DNA of 64,000 bases, taken from contig CAUDNR010001569.1 of assembly GCA_958430865.1 (NCBI GenBank), forward strand, positions 5,958 through 69,957, in the 5' to 3' direction. Below, piece by piece: positions 1-10,391 of this stretch. The DNA comes from Entrophospora sp. SA101. Its lineage: Eukaryota > Glomeromycota > Glomeromycetes > Entrophosporales > Entrophosporaceae. Made by a program: the position numbers and the translations under genes. The notes under the pieces were generated by a model. The model saw only the letters and a list, made by a program, of their open reading frames with translations. It was not told the origin of the DNA and searched no databases. Numbering within the stretch: position 1 is the stretch's first letter; every line of letters starts with the position of its first letter.

Positions 1-89
1 TATTTTTTTAAAAGATAGGACAGAAAGTGACTTCTATACTTTTAAAATTTATGCAAAACTTAGGAGGTCTTTAGACCAAGCCAACTATA
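1..89. mobile_element. Right end of a GGTCTAAAGACC-type MITE, cut by the window edge
   Basis: The end of this fragment is the reverse complement of GTTGGCTTGGTCTAAAGACC, followed by TATA. It is the same element that is complete at 52031-52484, so the left 8-kb copy begins inside this MITE as seen here. The rest of the element lies outside the window. Confidence 0.8.
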
Positions 90-187
90 CAATGGATTCA
101 CATGATATACAAGGTTATAATTTTCCCATATTAAATAATAATATAAATAAATTTTCAATAATGAATTTGCATGAATAATCCTTTGTT

Positions 188-487
188 TAGATTATGAAGA
201 GTAAATTGGAGATGTGACAACATTAATAAAAATTATTATAAATGATCAAAGAGATGATGTTGATAATAGATTAAAATTCAGTTCAGCATAAACAGCAGAG
301 GAATATATATCAATTGATGATGATGAAATTCCAACCAAAGAGGAATTCTTAGTTCTTTTGAGCAAATTGAAGAGGAAGATGTTATTGTAAGTAGTACAAC
401 TATTGCCAACGTTTCAATAAATGAAGCTGTAAAAGCTTTTGAAACTACTTTTAATTTTCTTGAACAAAATAATTTTATAATGCATTA
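188..487 (+). pseudogene. Decayed C-terminal piece of a pogo/Tigger-like transposase
   Basis: Read on the plus strand with frame changes, this stretch gives an acidic, coding-like protein tail (pieces such as EEYISIDDDEIPTKEEF and VSINEAVKAFETTFNFLEQN). It resembles the acidic C-terminal end of pogo/Tigger DDE transposases. In-frame stops and shifts show it is dead. An identical copy lies at 52583-52882 in the second 8-kb block. The family call is by resemblance only. Confidence 0.45.
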
Positions 488-590
488 AAAGCATCGAAAA
501 GAAAATAGAACCATATAGTAATCAAAATTCAATACAAACAAATATTACTTACTGTTATTGACATTTTAATTTTACTCAAAAATATATATA

Positions 591-735
591 CAGTCAGCCC
601 TCCATAAGTGCATTCTGTAACCCAGTCCTAAGCTTGGGGCTTAGAGATAAATGCATCCCCTCTATGTTCTGCATTGCATGATCTTTTCCATATAAAACCA
701 TCCTCTATAAGTGCACTCCATGACTTTCACATGAC
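591..735. mobile_element. Terminal part of a CAGTC...TAAGTGCA element
   Basis: The sequence begins TA-CAGTCAGCCC..CATAAGTGCA and shortly afterwards repeats TATAAGTGCACTCC followed by GACTTTCAC. The same two blocks occur at the ends of the element at 9491-10391, one of them inverted. The TA next to CAGTC fits a Tc1/mariner-pogo type insertion. It is repeated at 52986-53131. Confidence 0.5.
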
Positions 736-1850
736 CATCTACATACATAATATAGTAAAATAAGAATTCAAGTAACATACAAATAACAAATGATCAATTC
801 TTTCTTTTTTAATAGATGTAAAGAATTATTAGAACAACACAATAACAGAATGACAGAATAACAGAATAGGAGAGGAAGAATACAGATAAAATTAAGAATT
901 TTAATAACTAAAATCTATATCAATCTTCTAATTCATAAATTAACATTATACTTATTATTAAAAACATCACCTGGAACTGCTTGATGTTGTGATTCAAGTT
1001 CTACATTAATCATCTTCAATCAGGCAATTGGTTTGTTGTAATTCTGTACAACTTGCAGCTAAAGTTCAAGGACACATAATATATCTATTTATTTCACATC
1101 AAATATTTGGTGACACATGAAAACAAGGGACATAGCTCTATACCACTTGCCTCCCCAATGCTAACCAGCAATCATATTGTTGCTTCAAAACATGGGGTAC
1201 AAGCTCATTTGAATGATAACTGGAGTTCTACCATTTTTGCAGATGAAATCACCTTTGATATTTTTCATAATAAAATATAAAAATGGAGAAAGACCAATTA
1301 GAATATTGTCAAAATCATGATAAAAGGTAATGACTTGGGGTGAATTTCATTGAATGGCAAAACCTCCTTGTTTTGCTATGTGAATATTACACCAAACCAG
1401 CTTTTGCCAGTTGCTTTATAAACTGGTCATCCTAGTCTGATCCATCAAGAACATGTGGCAGATCGTGAAAAAGAATGTAGAAATAAGGATGCCTAAAGAT
1501 ACTAGCAATTTACAGTTGGGAAATGGGAGAACATTCCTCAAGAAACAGCACAAAATTTAGTTAGTTCTATGAAAAATCATTGTGAATTGATAAAAATGGA
1601 GAGATAGAATTTTATATTAATTCTTTATATTCAACAAAGTAATTGATGAATACACTGTATATATAACCATCTTTAATAAATATCTTTCTTAAAATAAAAC
1701 TTACTCTCACTTTTTTAGATAATTTGATATATTTTTTCACAAGTTGCATGTCAATTCATTTAATAAAATATCTTTAATAATAAGTTCTTTTATTACAAGC
1801 CTCATGAAATTTTCTTTCACACATATAACAATATATAACCCAGAAACCAA
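736..1850. other. Intergenic DNA without a recognisable gene
   Basis: AT-rich sequence with many stops in all frames and no convincing exon or RNA gene. It holds the 3' flank of the minus-strand EMC10-like gene. The interval is duplicated at 53131-54245. Confidence 0.6.
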
Positions 1851-1880
1851 TTAACGTGCAGGTCGCGGATTCTGCCCACG

Positions 1881-1919
<39 letters not shown>

Positions 1920-2835
1920 ACCTTCTTCTGCTGGTGGTGGAGTACTTGTCATTAATAATAAAGCAAGAGGTATCAAATACCACCTAGGAAAAATAATAGT
2001 AGAATTGCATATTAATGAGTGTGTATTTCATGGGCACGAGATGTGTTTTTTCATTGTATTTAATTGAAGTTTTTTTTTACCAATATTTTTGTAGAAATGA
2101 TTTTTCTTCAGGAGGTTTCTCAACTGTTCCATCTTCTTTTACAGGCAAAGCTTTGTGTAATCTAGGACTATATAATATAAATAAATATTATTACTTTATA
2201 ATTCTATTATAATTATAATTATTACTTAATAATTTACCTCACACCATTAATTGATCTAACTGTTTGAATTGAAGTCTTAAATTCATTATTAATCTTGTCA
2301 GATTGAACTTTTATTGTATCATTACATTGATCTTTTAAAGTGTAATAATCAAAATGAAATGGTTTATTATGTTTGTCCAAGTGTATAATAATTTCATCTT
2401 CAAAATTCGAAGATTTTAATAAACACTAAAGAGAAAAAAAAGAGAAAGAGAAATTTCATCAATTAATATAAATTATAATTAATATTATAATAATCATTAG
2501 TGAAATACCATTTTTGTAAAAGATTTCAAAACATTATTTTGATCATTCTCATCAACTAATTTTATTAAATAGAAAGGTGATGAGTATTCAACATCATCAA
2601 ATAAGACATTATCATTAACACCAATATATTGTGAAACTGCTTTATTGGTAATGACTATGACTTCTCCTCGTTTTGTATATGATATTTGCTGTGGAAATTT
2701 ATGAAACACAATGAATTTATGTTCTTTATCATTGGACTGCCACGACGATTGTTGTTGTTGCGCAAGAAATAAATTATTATTATAAGAAATAAAAATTATT
2801 AAAATAATTATTAAAGTAAATAAAGAAGATTTCAT
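1851..2835 (-). CDS. EMC10: ER membrane protein complex subunit 10-like (EMC10), left copy
   Basis: Four exons: 2835-2509, 2425-2238, 2167-2081 and 1983-1851, all with GT-AG borders and matching phase, giving 244 residues. The ATG opens a hydrophobic signal peptide (about residues 1-25, ending near FLAQ). A luminal beta-rich domain follows, then a late segment KSFLQKYW and one transmembrane helix (WYLIPLALLLM), which is the usual C-terminal signature of EMC10. EMC10 is a subunit of the EMC, which inserts tail-anchored and multipass proteins into the ER membrane. After the helix comes a tail with 13 consecutive Gln (9 CAG codons flanked by CAA) and a Pro/Arg end, unusual for the family. The start is the only ATG preceding a signal peptide. 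A twin lies at 54246-55230. The family call rests on architecture and the C-terminal motif. Confidence 0.8.
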
Positions 2836-3899
2836 TATTGACTATTGATTATATTTTTTTTAGAGAAAATTTTTTTGTGAAAGATTTGGGGGTTTAACAC
2901 TTGAACCTCGTTATTATTTTAACGCGGTCCTTGTTATAACGGTTTTCGTTATACCGAACAAAAGTATTTTTTCAATAATAAAAAATTTTGTTATTATCAC
3001 GGGAAGATCCCACGCGTTTCTGTTTGGCAAAACATACTAATACTAATACTGTTCTTTTTTCCGTAAAAATTTTTTATATATAGGAAGTAGAAGACTGATT
3101 TGGACCAGTCCGGACCATTCTAGTCTTTTGGACTGCAATCCTATATTATAAAAAGATCAAAAGAATGCAGTCAGTTTTCTTAGTATTAATGAAAAGACTG
3201 AACTGGCTCAAGGCCAGCCAGACTGTTCATCAGCCCTTTATGACCATTTAACATCCCTGGTGCCAACAAAATTCAAAATTCAATTCTCACAAAGCATACA
3301 TACAATATAAAATATTTTATTACCAAAATGTATAAATTTTGGACAACGATTGAATAGTCTTATATCATTTGGGGGATTGTTACAATACTGCAGAAATTTA
3401 AAATGCACAACAATCAATCGTTAATCGAAATATTTAATAATTGTATTAAAGTACATTGAGTTTATTGGGGAGATGATGGTGACAGAATTTTAAAAACTTT
3501 AAAATAAACAATATCAAAAAATTTAATATTAAATACAATGAATGATTCGTTGAGAATTTTAATGAAGAATTGAAAAAGATACTTTGAATATGATTTTTTC
3601 ACAGAAAATAATGATAAACTGGGTGATTTATAAACAAATATCGAGATCTAGGGCTAATGAAATCAATGAAGGATTTAACCTTATGTAATTCCTTACATAT
3701 TACAATTGATGGATTTTAAAAAAAAAAGCATTAAGTAAACTTTTTATTTTAAATTATATAATTACATAAAATATCAATTAAGGTTTGTTAATTAATTAAC
3801 AAATAAATAATGATTTAATGATATAAATTATTATTACAACTGATGATGTTTATATTATATATATATACATATATATACACATATTAAATAATAAATTAA
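2836..3899. other. Intergenic DNA with repeat remnants
   Basis: Holds the short upstream region of the EMC10-like gene and the 3' flank of the SNARE-like gene. A GTTATTATTTTAACGCGG / GTTATAACGG block near 2910-2960 looks like the end of a pogo-type MITE. A GGACCAGTCCGGACC palindromic stretch with CAGTC-type repeats lies at 3095-3240. I see no gene. Confidence 0.5.
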
Positions 3900-5161
3900 T
3901 TACCAAGGAAACCATTTTTTATTTTTTGCTTGTTGTTGCTCACTTAATTCCTTTGCCATTCTTAAAAAATCATTACTATTGCCTGCTAAATTTTCAATCT
4001 TATCATTAAGTTGGTCAAGTTTTTCAGCACGTTCATTGAGTGCATTTGCTGTTTCGGCCAATGCTTGATGAGTTGATTGTGTTTGTTTAACTGAACGATT
4101 TGTTGATTTATTATCATTAATGTTTGATCCTTCCAATAATTGATCACGTTTAGAAATTTCATCAATTTTTTTATCAGCATTTTGACCATCTATAGTACCT
4201 GGTTCCTCTTCATGTTTATCGGATTCATCTAATTCATCACGTGATTTATTTACAACAGTTGTGCTAGAACGTTTAAAAAATCCACGAACATTGCTCCATT
4301 TACTAGCAAAGTTGAAAAATTGTCTTGGATTTTGTGCATTTGTTTCATTGTTAGTAGACGTGACTGGTGATTTTGTTTGGCTGCATTCAACCATTTCATC
4401 ATCCTTAGCCTCATTAACTTGATTATTTTCAATCATTATTTCTTCTGTTATATTGTTGTTGGTTGTATTGGTGGTGGTTATAGAAGAATTTTGAGATTTA
4501 GAATCTAATGTAAGAGGAAGAACATTTGTGATGGATGATTGAATAGGAAGTGACTCGGGGGATTTGGAAACAGAATCATCATTAATAACATGACTATCGT
4601 TATCATTATCATTATTGTTAATACCATTACTGGCATTTGAATTAATAAATTTATCTAATTTTGAGGTAACCTTTTTCATAAAATCAAATTTCTTTGGTTC
4701 ACCGGAATTTGGAGAAGTTGAAAGAAGAGGTGAAGTTGCTGGATTAGGAGGCTCATTTTGTTGACTTTCCTTACCATCATTTACTTTGTTAATAATTGTT
4801 GGCTGTGAATTTTGTTTATCATGTTTATCATTTACTTCCAAAGCTTTAAAAAATAAATTTATAATTAGAAAAATTTTTTTTTGAAAATATAGTTAATCAA
4901 TATAATATATAATATATTAAATGTTAGGAATAATTATTAGTTACTTTGTGTCAAAACTTGTTCTTTGTTATCAGTATCATTGATATTATTATTAGTAGGA
5001 ATAGTGATAGTTTCTTTTTTAATGTCTTCTTCATCTTTAACCTTAACTTCTTCCTTCTCTTCTTTTTCTTTCACTTTTTCTTTCTTTTCCACTTCTTTTT
5101 TACTGTCATCATTATTACCAGAATCAACAATTATATCATTTGCTATATTGTTGTCGCTCAT
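3900..5161 (-). CDS. Soluble R-SNARE-like (tomosyn/Sro7-tail-like) protein, left copy
   Basis: Two exons, 5161-4945 and 4843-3900, separated by a 101-bp GT-AG intron whose removal keeps frame, giving 386 residues. The first ATG sits in an AAAAAATGAGC context. Most of the protein is disordered: a Lys/Glu-rich N-terminal part (about residues 20-50) and long Ser/Asn/Thr tracts. The last 60 or so residues form a heptad coiled coil (ALNERAEKLDQLNDKIENL, then NDFLRMAKEL) typical of R-SNARE/VAMP homology segments, ending in WFPW with no transmembrane anchor. Tomosyn and Sro7/Lgl proteins carry such soluble R-SNARE tails, but no WD40 beta-propeller is visible here. A role in regulating SNARE-mediated membrane fusion is inference. 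A twin lies at 56296-57557. Confidence 0.7.
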
Positions 5162-5846
5162 TTTTTTAACAGAAGTTTTCTCATTTCCAATGAGAGGGAT
5201 TTTCAATCACACTAATAGTTTCACCAGCTGTAACAGTTACACTAAAACCGACTGGCGAATAAACACAATGTCCATTATTATTATTATTATGGTTACTCCT
5301 TGAAATTTTTAAAATTTAGTGCAGGTCACTTAGTCTCGCAACTTTTTATTGGTTTCTCTACAAAGTTACGATTTCATTTTTGTTGTTGTGGAGGATTTGA
5401 GCCTCAAAGCTGCACGAATTTACTGAATTTATGTTCAGTCCTAAAGTTGGCACATTACACACAAAAAAGTTAACATCAAAAATTTGAGTCTTTTCCCCCT
5501 TATATTGCAGATCCTTTATCATGTGAATTGCCCAGATGAATGAAAAGAGAATTTTATTATTATTCTTTATATATATAAAAAACGCAATAAACAACCAAGT
5601 TCGTTTATTTTTCGAATTTAATAAAATAGAATATTGCATTGATCAAAAAAATGAGCAAACATATACTTGATATCTCCCAAAATATATTTCATAGAAATAC
5701 ATTTCATTTCTATTGCTTGCTCTATTTTTTTTATTGCCGATTTTACTATTTATGAATTTATCACATGACTAAACAAATTTTTATTGCATTTTTGATTGGT
5801 GGGACTAGGGATTTTTTTTCAAAAAAATTTTTTTCCCGTTTATATC
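5162..5846. promoter_or_regulatory. Divergent intergenic region between SNARE-like and UTP30-like genes
   Basis: About 685 bp separate two divergent start codons, so both promoters should lie here. It contains T/A-rich tracts close to each ATG. On the minus strand, about 5309-5181 reads as a protein-like frame (NGHCVYSPVGF.. ending HWK-stop) just upstream of the SNARE-like ATG. It could be an upstream ORF or a decayed exon. No consensus TATA element can be singled out in such AT-rich DNA. Confidence 0.45.
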
Positions 5847-7051
5847 ATGAATACGTTGAAAGAAAAAAACTTAGATTCTCAATTGGTAAAATAAAGCATA
5901 ATTTGCTTTCATAATAACAATAAATAATAGAATACTAATAATAATTTTAATTAGACTGATAGAGCAGTTGATTCTTTATTAAATTATATTTCTAAACAAC
6001 AAAAAAATGCAGAACAACATGATCTTTTCGCAAATCAACCAGATTTTATATGGCTAATGATTTCTACTCATAGAATTTTGGACAAGAGAATTAAGCCTAT
6101 TGCAATGTAATTATTTAATTTTCGGGGAGTTTTTTTTTGAAAATATTAAATAAGAAAAAATAATATTATTATTTACATATACAGCCCATTAAAACACCCA
6201 TTGTATGATACATCAACAGAATTGTGTTTGATAACAAAAGATCCACAGAAGGTTTTTAAAGAATGGGTTAAATCAAAAGATATGAAAAATATTAAAAAAG
6301 TAAACCATGACTTTTATTACAAGTTAATATTATTTAGAAAATTAATAATGATAATAAATGAGAGATCTGGATTATTATTTATATTTAGGTTATTGGTATT
6401 ACTAAATTCCAGAAGAAATATTCAAGTTTTGAAGATAAGCGTAGTTTATGTGACTCTTATGATTTATTTTTAGCTGATGATCGGATTCTTTCATATCTTC
6501 CAAAATTATTGGGAAAATATTTTTTTGAGAAGAAAAAGTAAAAAAAAAATTTTTTAATTAATTAATTAATTTAATTTAATAATTTATTAATTAATTTTTA
6601 ATATTTAATAGACAACCAATCCCAGTAAAAATAAGTAAAGAGACAACTTTTTGTAAAGAGATTCTTAAATCATGTCATTCTACTTATTTACATTTTAGTT
6701 CTGGAACATATTTGTAAGTTCTAAATATTTTTAATGTTATATTCTATTTTCTAATTAGTTCTGATAGTCGTTGTCATTATTTAAAGTGCGATTAAGATTG
6801 GTAAAAGTGATATGACGTCTAGACAAATTGTTGAAAATATTGAAATTTCAGTGCCAAAAATTATTGAAAAAATACCTAGAAAATGGAGAAATATACAATC
6901 TCTAAGTATTAAAACAAATTCATCCACAAGTTTACCAATTTTCAATTCTTTGCCGGAAATCAGCAAATTAGTTATCAACAAACCTATTGATGATGATGAA
7001 AAAGAAAAGGTAAAGGTAAAGAAGGTGAAAGGGAACAGAAAAAAACAATAG
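5847..7051 (+). CDS. Ribosomal L1-domain protein (UTP30/RSL1D1-like), left copy
   Basis: Six exons: 5847-5885, 5955-6106, 6185-6299, 6389-6537, 6612-6713 and 6787-7051. All introns are 69-89 bp with GT-AG borders and consistent phase, giving 273 residues. The protein starts MNTLKEKNLDS and has the L1 fold landmarks: KPIAIPLKHPLY, the DLFLADDRILSYLPKLLGK block followed by KKQPIPV, then FAIKIGKSDM and QIVENI. It ends in a Lys-rich tail. This is the pattern of eukaryotic nucleolar L1 proteins (yeast Utp30/Cic1, human RSL1D1), which act in pre-rRNA processing, rather than cytosolic or mitochondrial L1. Its length matches Utp30 (about 270) better than the longer RSL1D1. A twin lies at 58243-59447. 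Confidence 0.88.
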
Positions 7052-8204
7052 CCAACGTTACTGCGTATTTAGTTAAATTTACAAAAAATCCAAAATTTTT
7101 AATTTATTCCAAAAATGCAAAATAAATAATGACTTTCTAACATCTTTCGATGTGACTTATATGGGCGTGGATAATAATAGAAAGGGGAAGAAGATAACTG
7201 CAAAATCCGATTTTGAGAAAATCGAAAAAAAGATCTGCTTTTCTATTATTGTTGTTGTTGTTGTTGCTAAACCTTAAAATTTTATTAAGTGAACATGGTT
7301 CTAAAATGAAATTAATCCTTTTGATGAATTACACATAGAAATTTTGTTAGCTCAAATCGGAATGTTTTGTAATTATCCATGTTTCTATTGCTATGCCTTG
7401 TTTATTATTTTTTAAAAAATACTTTAATGGAAAAATATCAATTTAAGTAGGGTAATAGTTTTTAGGCCGAAATTAATACTTGTGATGAATTAATTACATG
7501 TATGGGTGGCGCGGCGTTAACTCAAAATCACGATTTTGGGTACAGCGCAGACCAGGGTGCGAAATGCGTGATAAATAATAATAGTAAGGGTTTCTATTTG
7601 AATGATGTTTATTCTAATTATTATGAATTTGAGTATATATTCGAATTATATTGAAAGTTTATTTGAATAAAACGATTCGAATAAAATAATATAAATATAT
7701 TCACATTTCTAATCCAATCCAATTAAAATTTTTTTTTCTTTGTCCTTTATAGTCCTTGTACATACCAGTAATAATAAATAGATAGTAGTTGCAAAAGTAA
7801 TTGACCTTTTTTATTTTCTTTTTTTAAGTCATAGTACTAGTAATTATAGTAGTAGCAATTAATGATACCACCTGACGAAATATTTTTTTAACAAAAATTT
7901 TTCTTTTAAATTTAATATTCTTCATTTAAAGATGATCCAAGAAATTTAGTAAAAGATATCTTTGTTGAAGATGAATTTGAAAGTGAACATAATTCAGAAA
8001 ATAGTTATTTTCATGATTATTGTGAAGTTATAGAAATAATTATTTAGAACAAGAATGTTATGATATTGACATTAATAACAGTCTTACAAGTAATGAAATG
8101 GAAATAATACAAATGAATAAGAAGATGATAATTCTCAAAAAATTAGAAAAAAATGCAAACGTAATTTACGTAGCTCATCCAAATTTGACTAGACAAAGGA
8201 GTAA
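7052..8204. other. Intergenic DNA with an exon-like ORF and simple repeats
   Basis: Contains a (TTG)n run at 7246-7266, a GC-richer patch near 7505-7565, and an AT/GAATTCG-rich element end at about 7590-7690. The last resembles, in inverted form, the one at 22763-22915. From 7931 an acceptor-like TTTAAAG is followed by an open frame starting DDPRNLVKDIF that stops at about 8045. The right-hand counterpart stays open to 60554. Confidence 0.5.
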
Positions 8205-8586
8205 TTAATTGACGATCCGTCTATGAATCCTCAGATAAATAATTTTTGTAAATTGAATGCAAAAATCATATCATTTAATAAAGATCATTTAATACCCCGT
8301 ATTTATTATCTCTTAAACGGTCAAAGTATTTAATGGTAACACGAAATAATTTTTTGATCACGATCTTGCATTCTTATTGGCCAATTTAACGATCTACAAA
8401 GTAATTGACCAACTTTAAGGAAGATTTTACGAATTTTATTCGCAGATCAATCAGCTGAATTTCAAAGATCATTCTCGTATTAGGAAGTAATCCCTTCAGA
8501 AAATTCTTTAGTAATAGCCGAAAAACCGTTTAAGGGATAATAAAAAGATCGACATCACTCTGATTCATAGACGGATCATCAATTAA
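8205..8586. mobile_element. 382-bp MITE present only in the left flank
   Basis: Inverted ends read TTAATTGA-C/T-GATCCGTCTATGAATC with one mismatch over 25 bp. The interior carries a second inverted block (TCTTAAACGGT against ACCGTTTAAGGGA). The corresponding place beside the right copy (about 60590) lacks it, so the insertion is directly visible by comparing the two flanks. It encodes nothing. Confidence 0.85.
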
Positions 8587-9490
8587 TTTTCTCTTAAAAT
8601 GTAAAATATTAAAAATTTAATGCAGATTATTACTTGTGAAAATGGTTATCTTTTTTTCGTCAACTTTTCCCTCTTTTTCCTTTCCGTCAATATGTTCTTT
8701 GCGATAAATTACATTTCATCAGTTGACTAAATGTCGATCCTTTCGTTAAAATGTTCTAATAATCATTTATTAATTGAAATATTATGTGATCCATATGTTG
8801 GATTTTGTCTCGAATTTCTTTTCATAGATTTTTTTTAGAGTTATGATTAATAATCTTCGTGTTACAATACTTTGAATTACATAACAATGATTTTCTTTAG
8901 ATGTAATATGAGAGGAGGACCGTGAAAACTCTATTGAATGTGACCGCCAACACTATGATTCGAAAATACTTTTTTTTTAAAAAAAGTGACCGCCTTGCCA
9001 TAAATTCTCATTAATGGAAAATGGAAAAGGTCGCACCGCGCCTTTATTATTACATAATTCAAAGAAAAATGTCTAATTCCCGAATATAATGGTAGAGAAA
9101 TGAAAAACGTCACCGGTTTACACTATAATTCGCATGTAAAAAATTTCACGCCAACTACATGACTTTCGATATTTCTGATATTCACCCACTTTGCAAGAAT
9201 GGATTTTTATTTGTGTATTCTAATAAAATATTGTGTTTGGGTAATCGCACTTTATGCGAAATGTGGGGAACGACATGCATGGGTAGAAAAGCCAGCGTGT
9301 ATCCGCATTGTATAATCGGTCTTTTCTACTTATCGTGTTTGGGTATTCCAAAGTTTCCATCTGGAATTTGTAATGTTTCATAGTCAGACACACAATAAAC
9401 CAGTTATTGAATGCAGGGACTAAAAAATCGAGAATGGTTGTTACTATTTTAAATTCGGCAACCATTCTGATTTTTCCACTATCACATGTA
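8587..9490. other. Intergenic DNA, no gene seen
   Basis: The first 140 bp still resemble the sequence right of the second copy (the GTGAAAATGGTTAT..CGTCAA block at 8630-8730 against 60685-60810). Beyond that, about 8930-9470 holds short inverted and repeated words with short ORFs on both strands. None has domain features or splice support. Confidence 0.5.
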
Positions 9491-10391
9491 CAGTCAACCC
9501 CCTATAAGTGCAGCCCCTTGGGAATGAGTGATAACGTGCACTTAGAGGGGGTGTGCACTTAGAGAAACAAAACATTTCATTGGTTGCACGTGGCTCCAAT
9601 AAAGAATAAAAATTTATTAATTAATTATAACATTATTATCACTAAAAAAAATTTTTATATAATTATTGATTAAGATTCTATTGTAGTTTGCCTCATTGTA
9701 TTTATTGTTTTCAAACTAATATATCTATCAAGAGAATTGACCGTTTTATTTGTTGACTGGAATAAACAAAATTCATATTTTTGAGAATTAGATAAAGTTC
9801 CTCTTTTTGGAGACATTTTATTTAGAAGCAATAAAAGAATAAAATATTTAATGAGATGAGTGTGAGTGCAAAAATTAGATGATTGGGTATGTAAGAGTAT
9901 ATATTATTTTTAATTTATTAATGATAAGGTTAATTTATAATAGAAGTTTATTTTTAAAGTTGGTTACAAGTGTTTAGTTATTAAATAAAATTCTTGATTC
10001 ATGTCTTATTTATAATAATTTCAACTATTTAAGCTTCTTTGTCTGCATTCTTGTACTTTTGTTTTTTATCTATTAAAAAGAAAGAATTTTTTATTTCCCT
10101 GTCACTTAATAAAAATGAACAATTCTCTATCCGCCTCTTGCAAAATATTAATTCTTTACCTTTTACTAATAATAAATTTAATTCTTTATATTTTTTATTA
10201 TTATTTACTAAGTATAAAATTTAATTCTTTATCAAAAATCAATTCTTTAAAGAAAAAGTATTTTAATTTAATAACGTCGCACGATTTTTATTGGACAACT
10301 ATCACGTGAAAGTCACGGGAGTGCACTTAGAAAGTGAGTTTTATATAGATGGGGAATGAAAGCGTGCACTTAGAGGGGGTGCACTTGAGTA
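9491..10391. mobile_element. About 0.9-kb CAGTCAACCCC...TAAGTGCA element, non-coding
   Basis: It starts TA-CAGTCAACCCCCTATAAGTGCA and has near-terminal GTGCACTTAGAGGGGG blocks in inverted arrangement at both ends (9536-9560 and 10362-10390). The subterminal GTGAAAGTCAC..GAGTGCACTTAG word at 10308-10331 matches the element at 591-735. The interior is AT-rich with no transposase. The termini suggest a non-autonomous Tc1/mariner-pogo type element. The right tip is degraded. Confidence 0.6.

Larger units (their letters stand above)
1..8030 (+). repeat. Left copy of an 8-kb direct segmental duplication
   Basis: This block matches 52396-60426 in the same orientation. The offset is 52395 up to about 2850 and 52396 afterwards. 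The step is explained by one extra T in a T run just upstream of the EMC10 start (8 T here, 9 T in the right copy), the only difference I found by eye. All three genes, their introns and the intergenic repeats are shared. Identity stops sharply at 8030; beyond it only weaker, indel-rich similarity continues for about 700 bp. The left end lies outside the window. An assembly duplicate is a real alternative to a true genomic duplication. Confidence 0.95.

Noticed and set aside
1774..1983. Minus-strand frame with a run of nine Ala
   Set aside because: It is the CAG tract of the EMC10-like last exon read in another frame; the splice-consistent frame gives poly-Gln and the membrane helix.
4946..5303. 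Two Phe/Ser-rich plus-strand frames
   Set aside because: They are antisense to the Lys/Glu-rich first exon of the SNARE-like gene and show only low-complexity composition. The same holds in the right copy.
5358..5639. 93-codon minus-strand frame
   Set aside because: It is Asn/Ile/Phe-rich as expected from random AT-rich DNA, with no domain and no splice link to the SNARE-like gene.
9159..9465. Overlapping frames on both strands
   Set aside because: They overlap on opposite strands with short inverted words and no conserved motif; more likely repeat DNA.
10039..10309. Leu/Phe-rich plus-strand frames
   Set aside because: They lie inside the inverted-repeat element at 9491-10391 and are low complexity.
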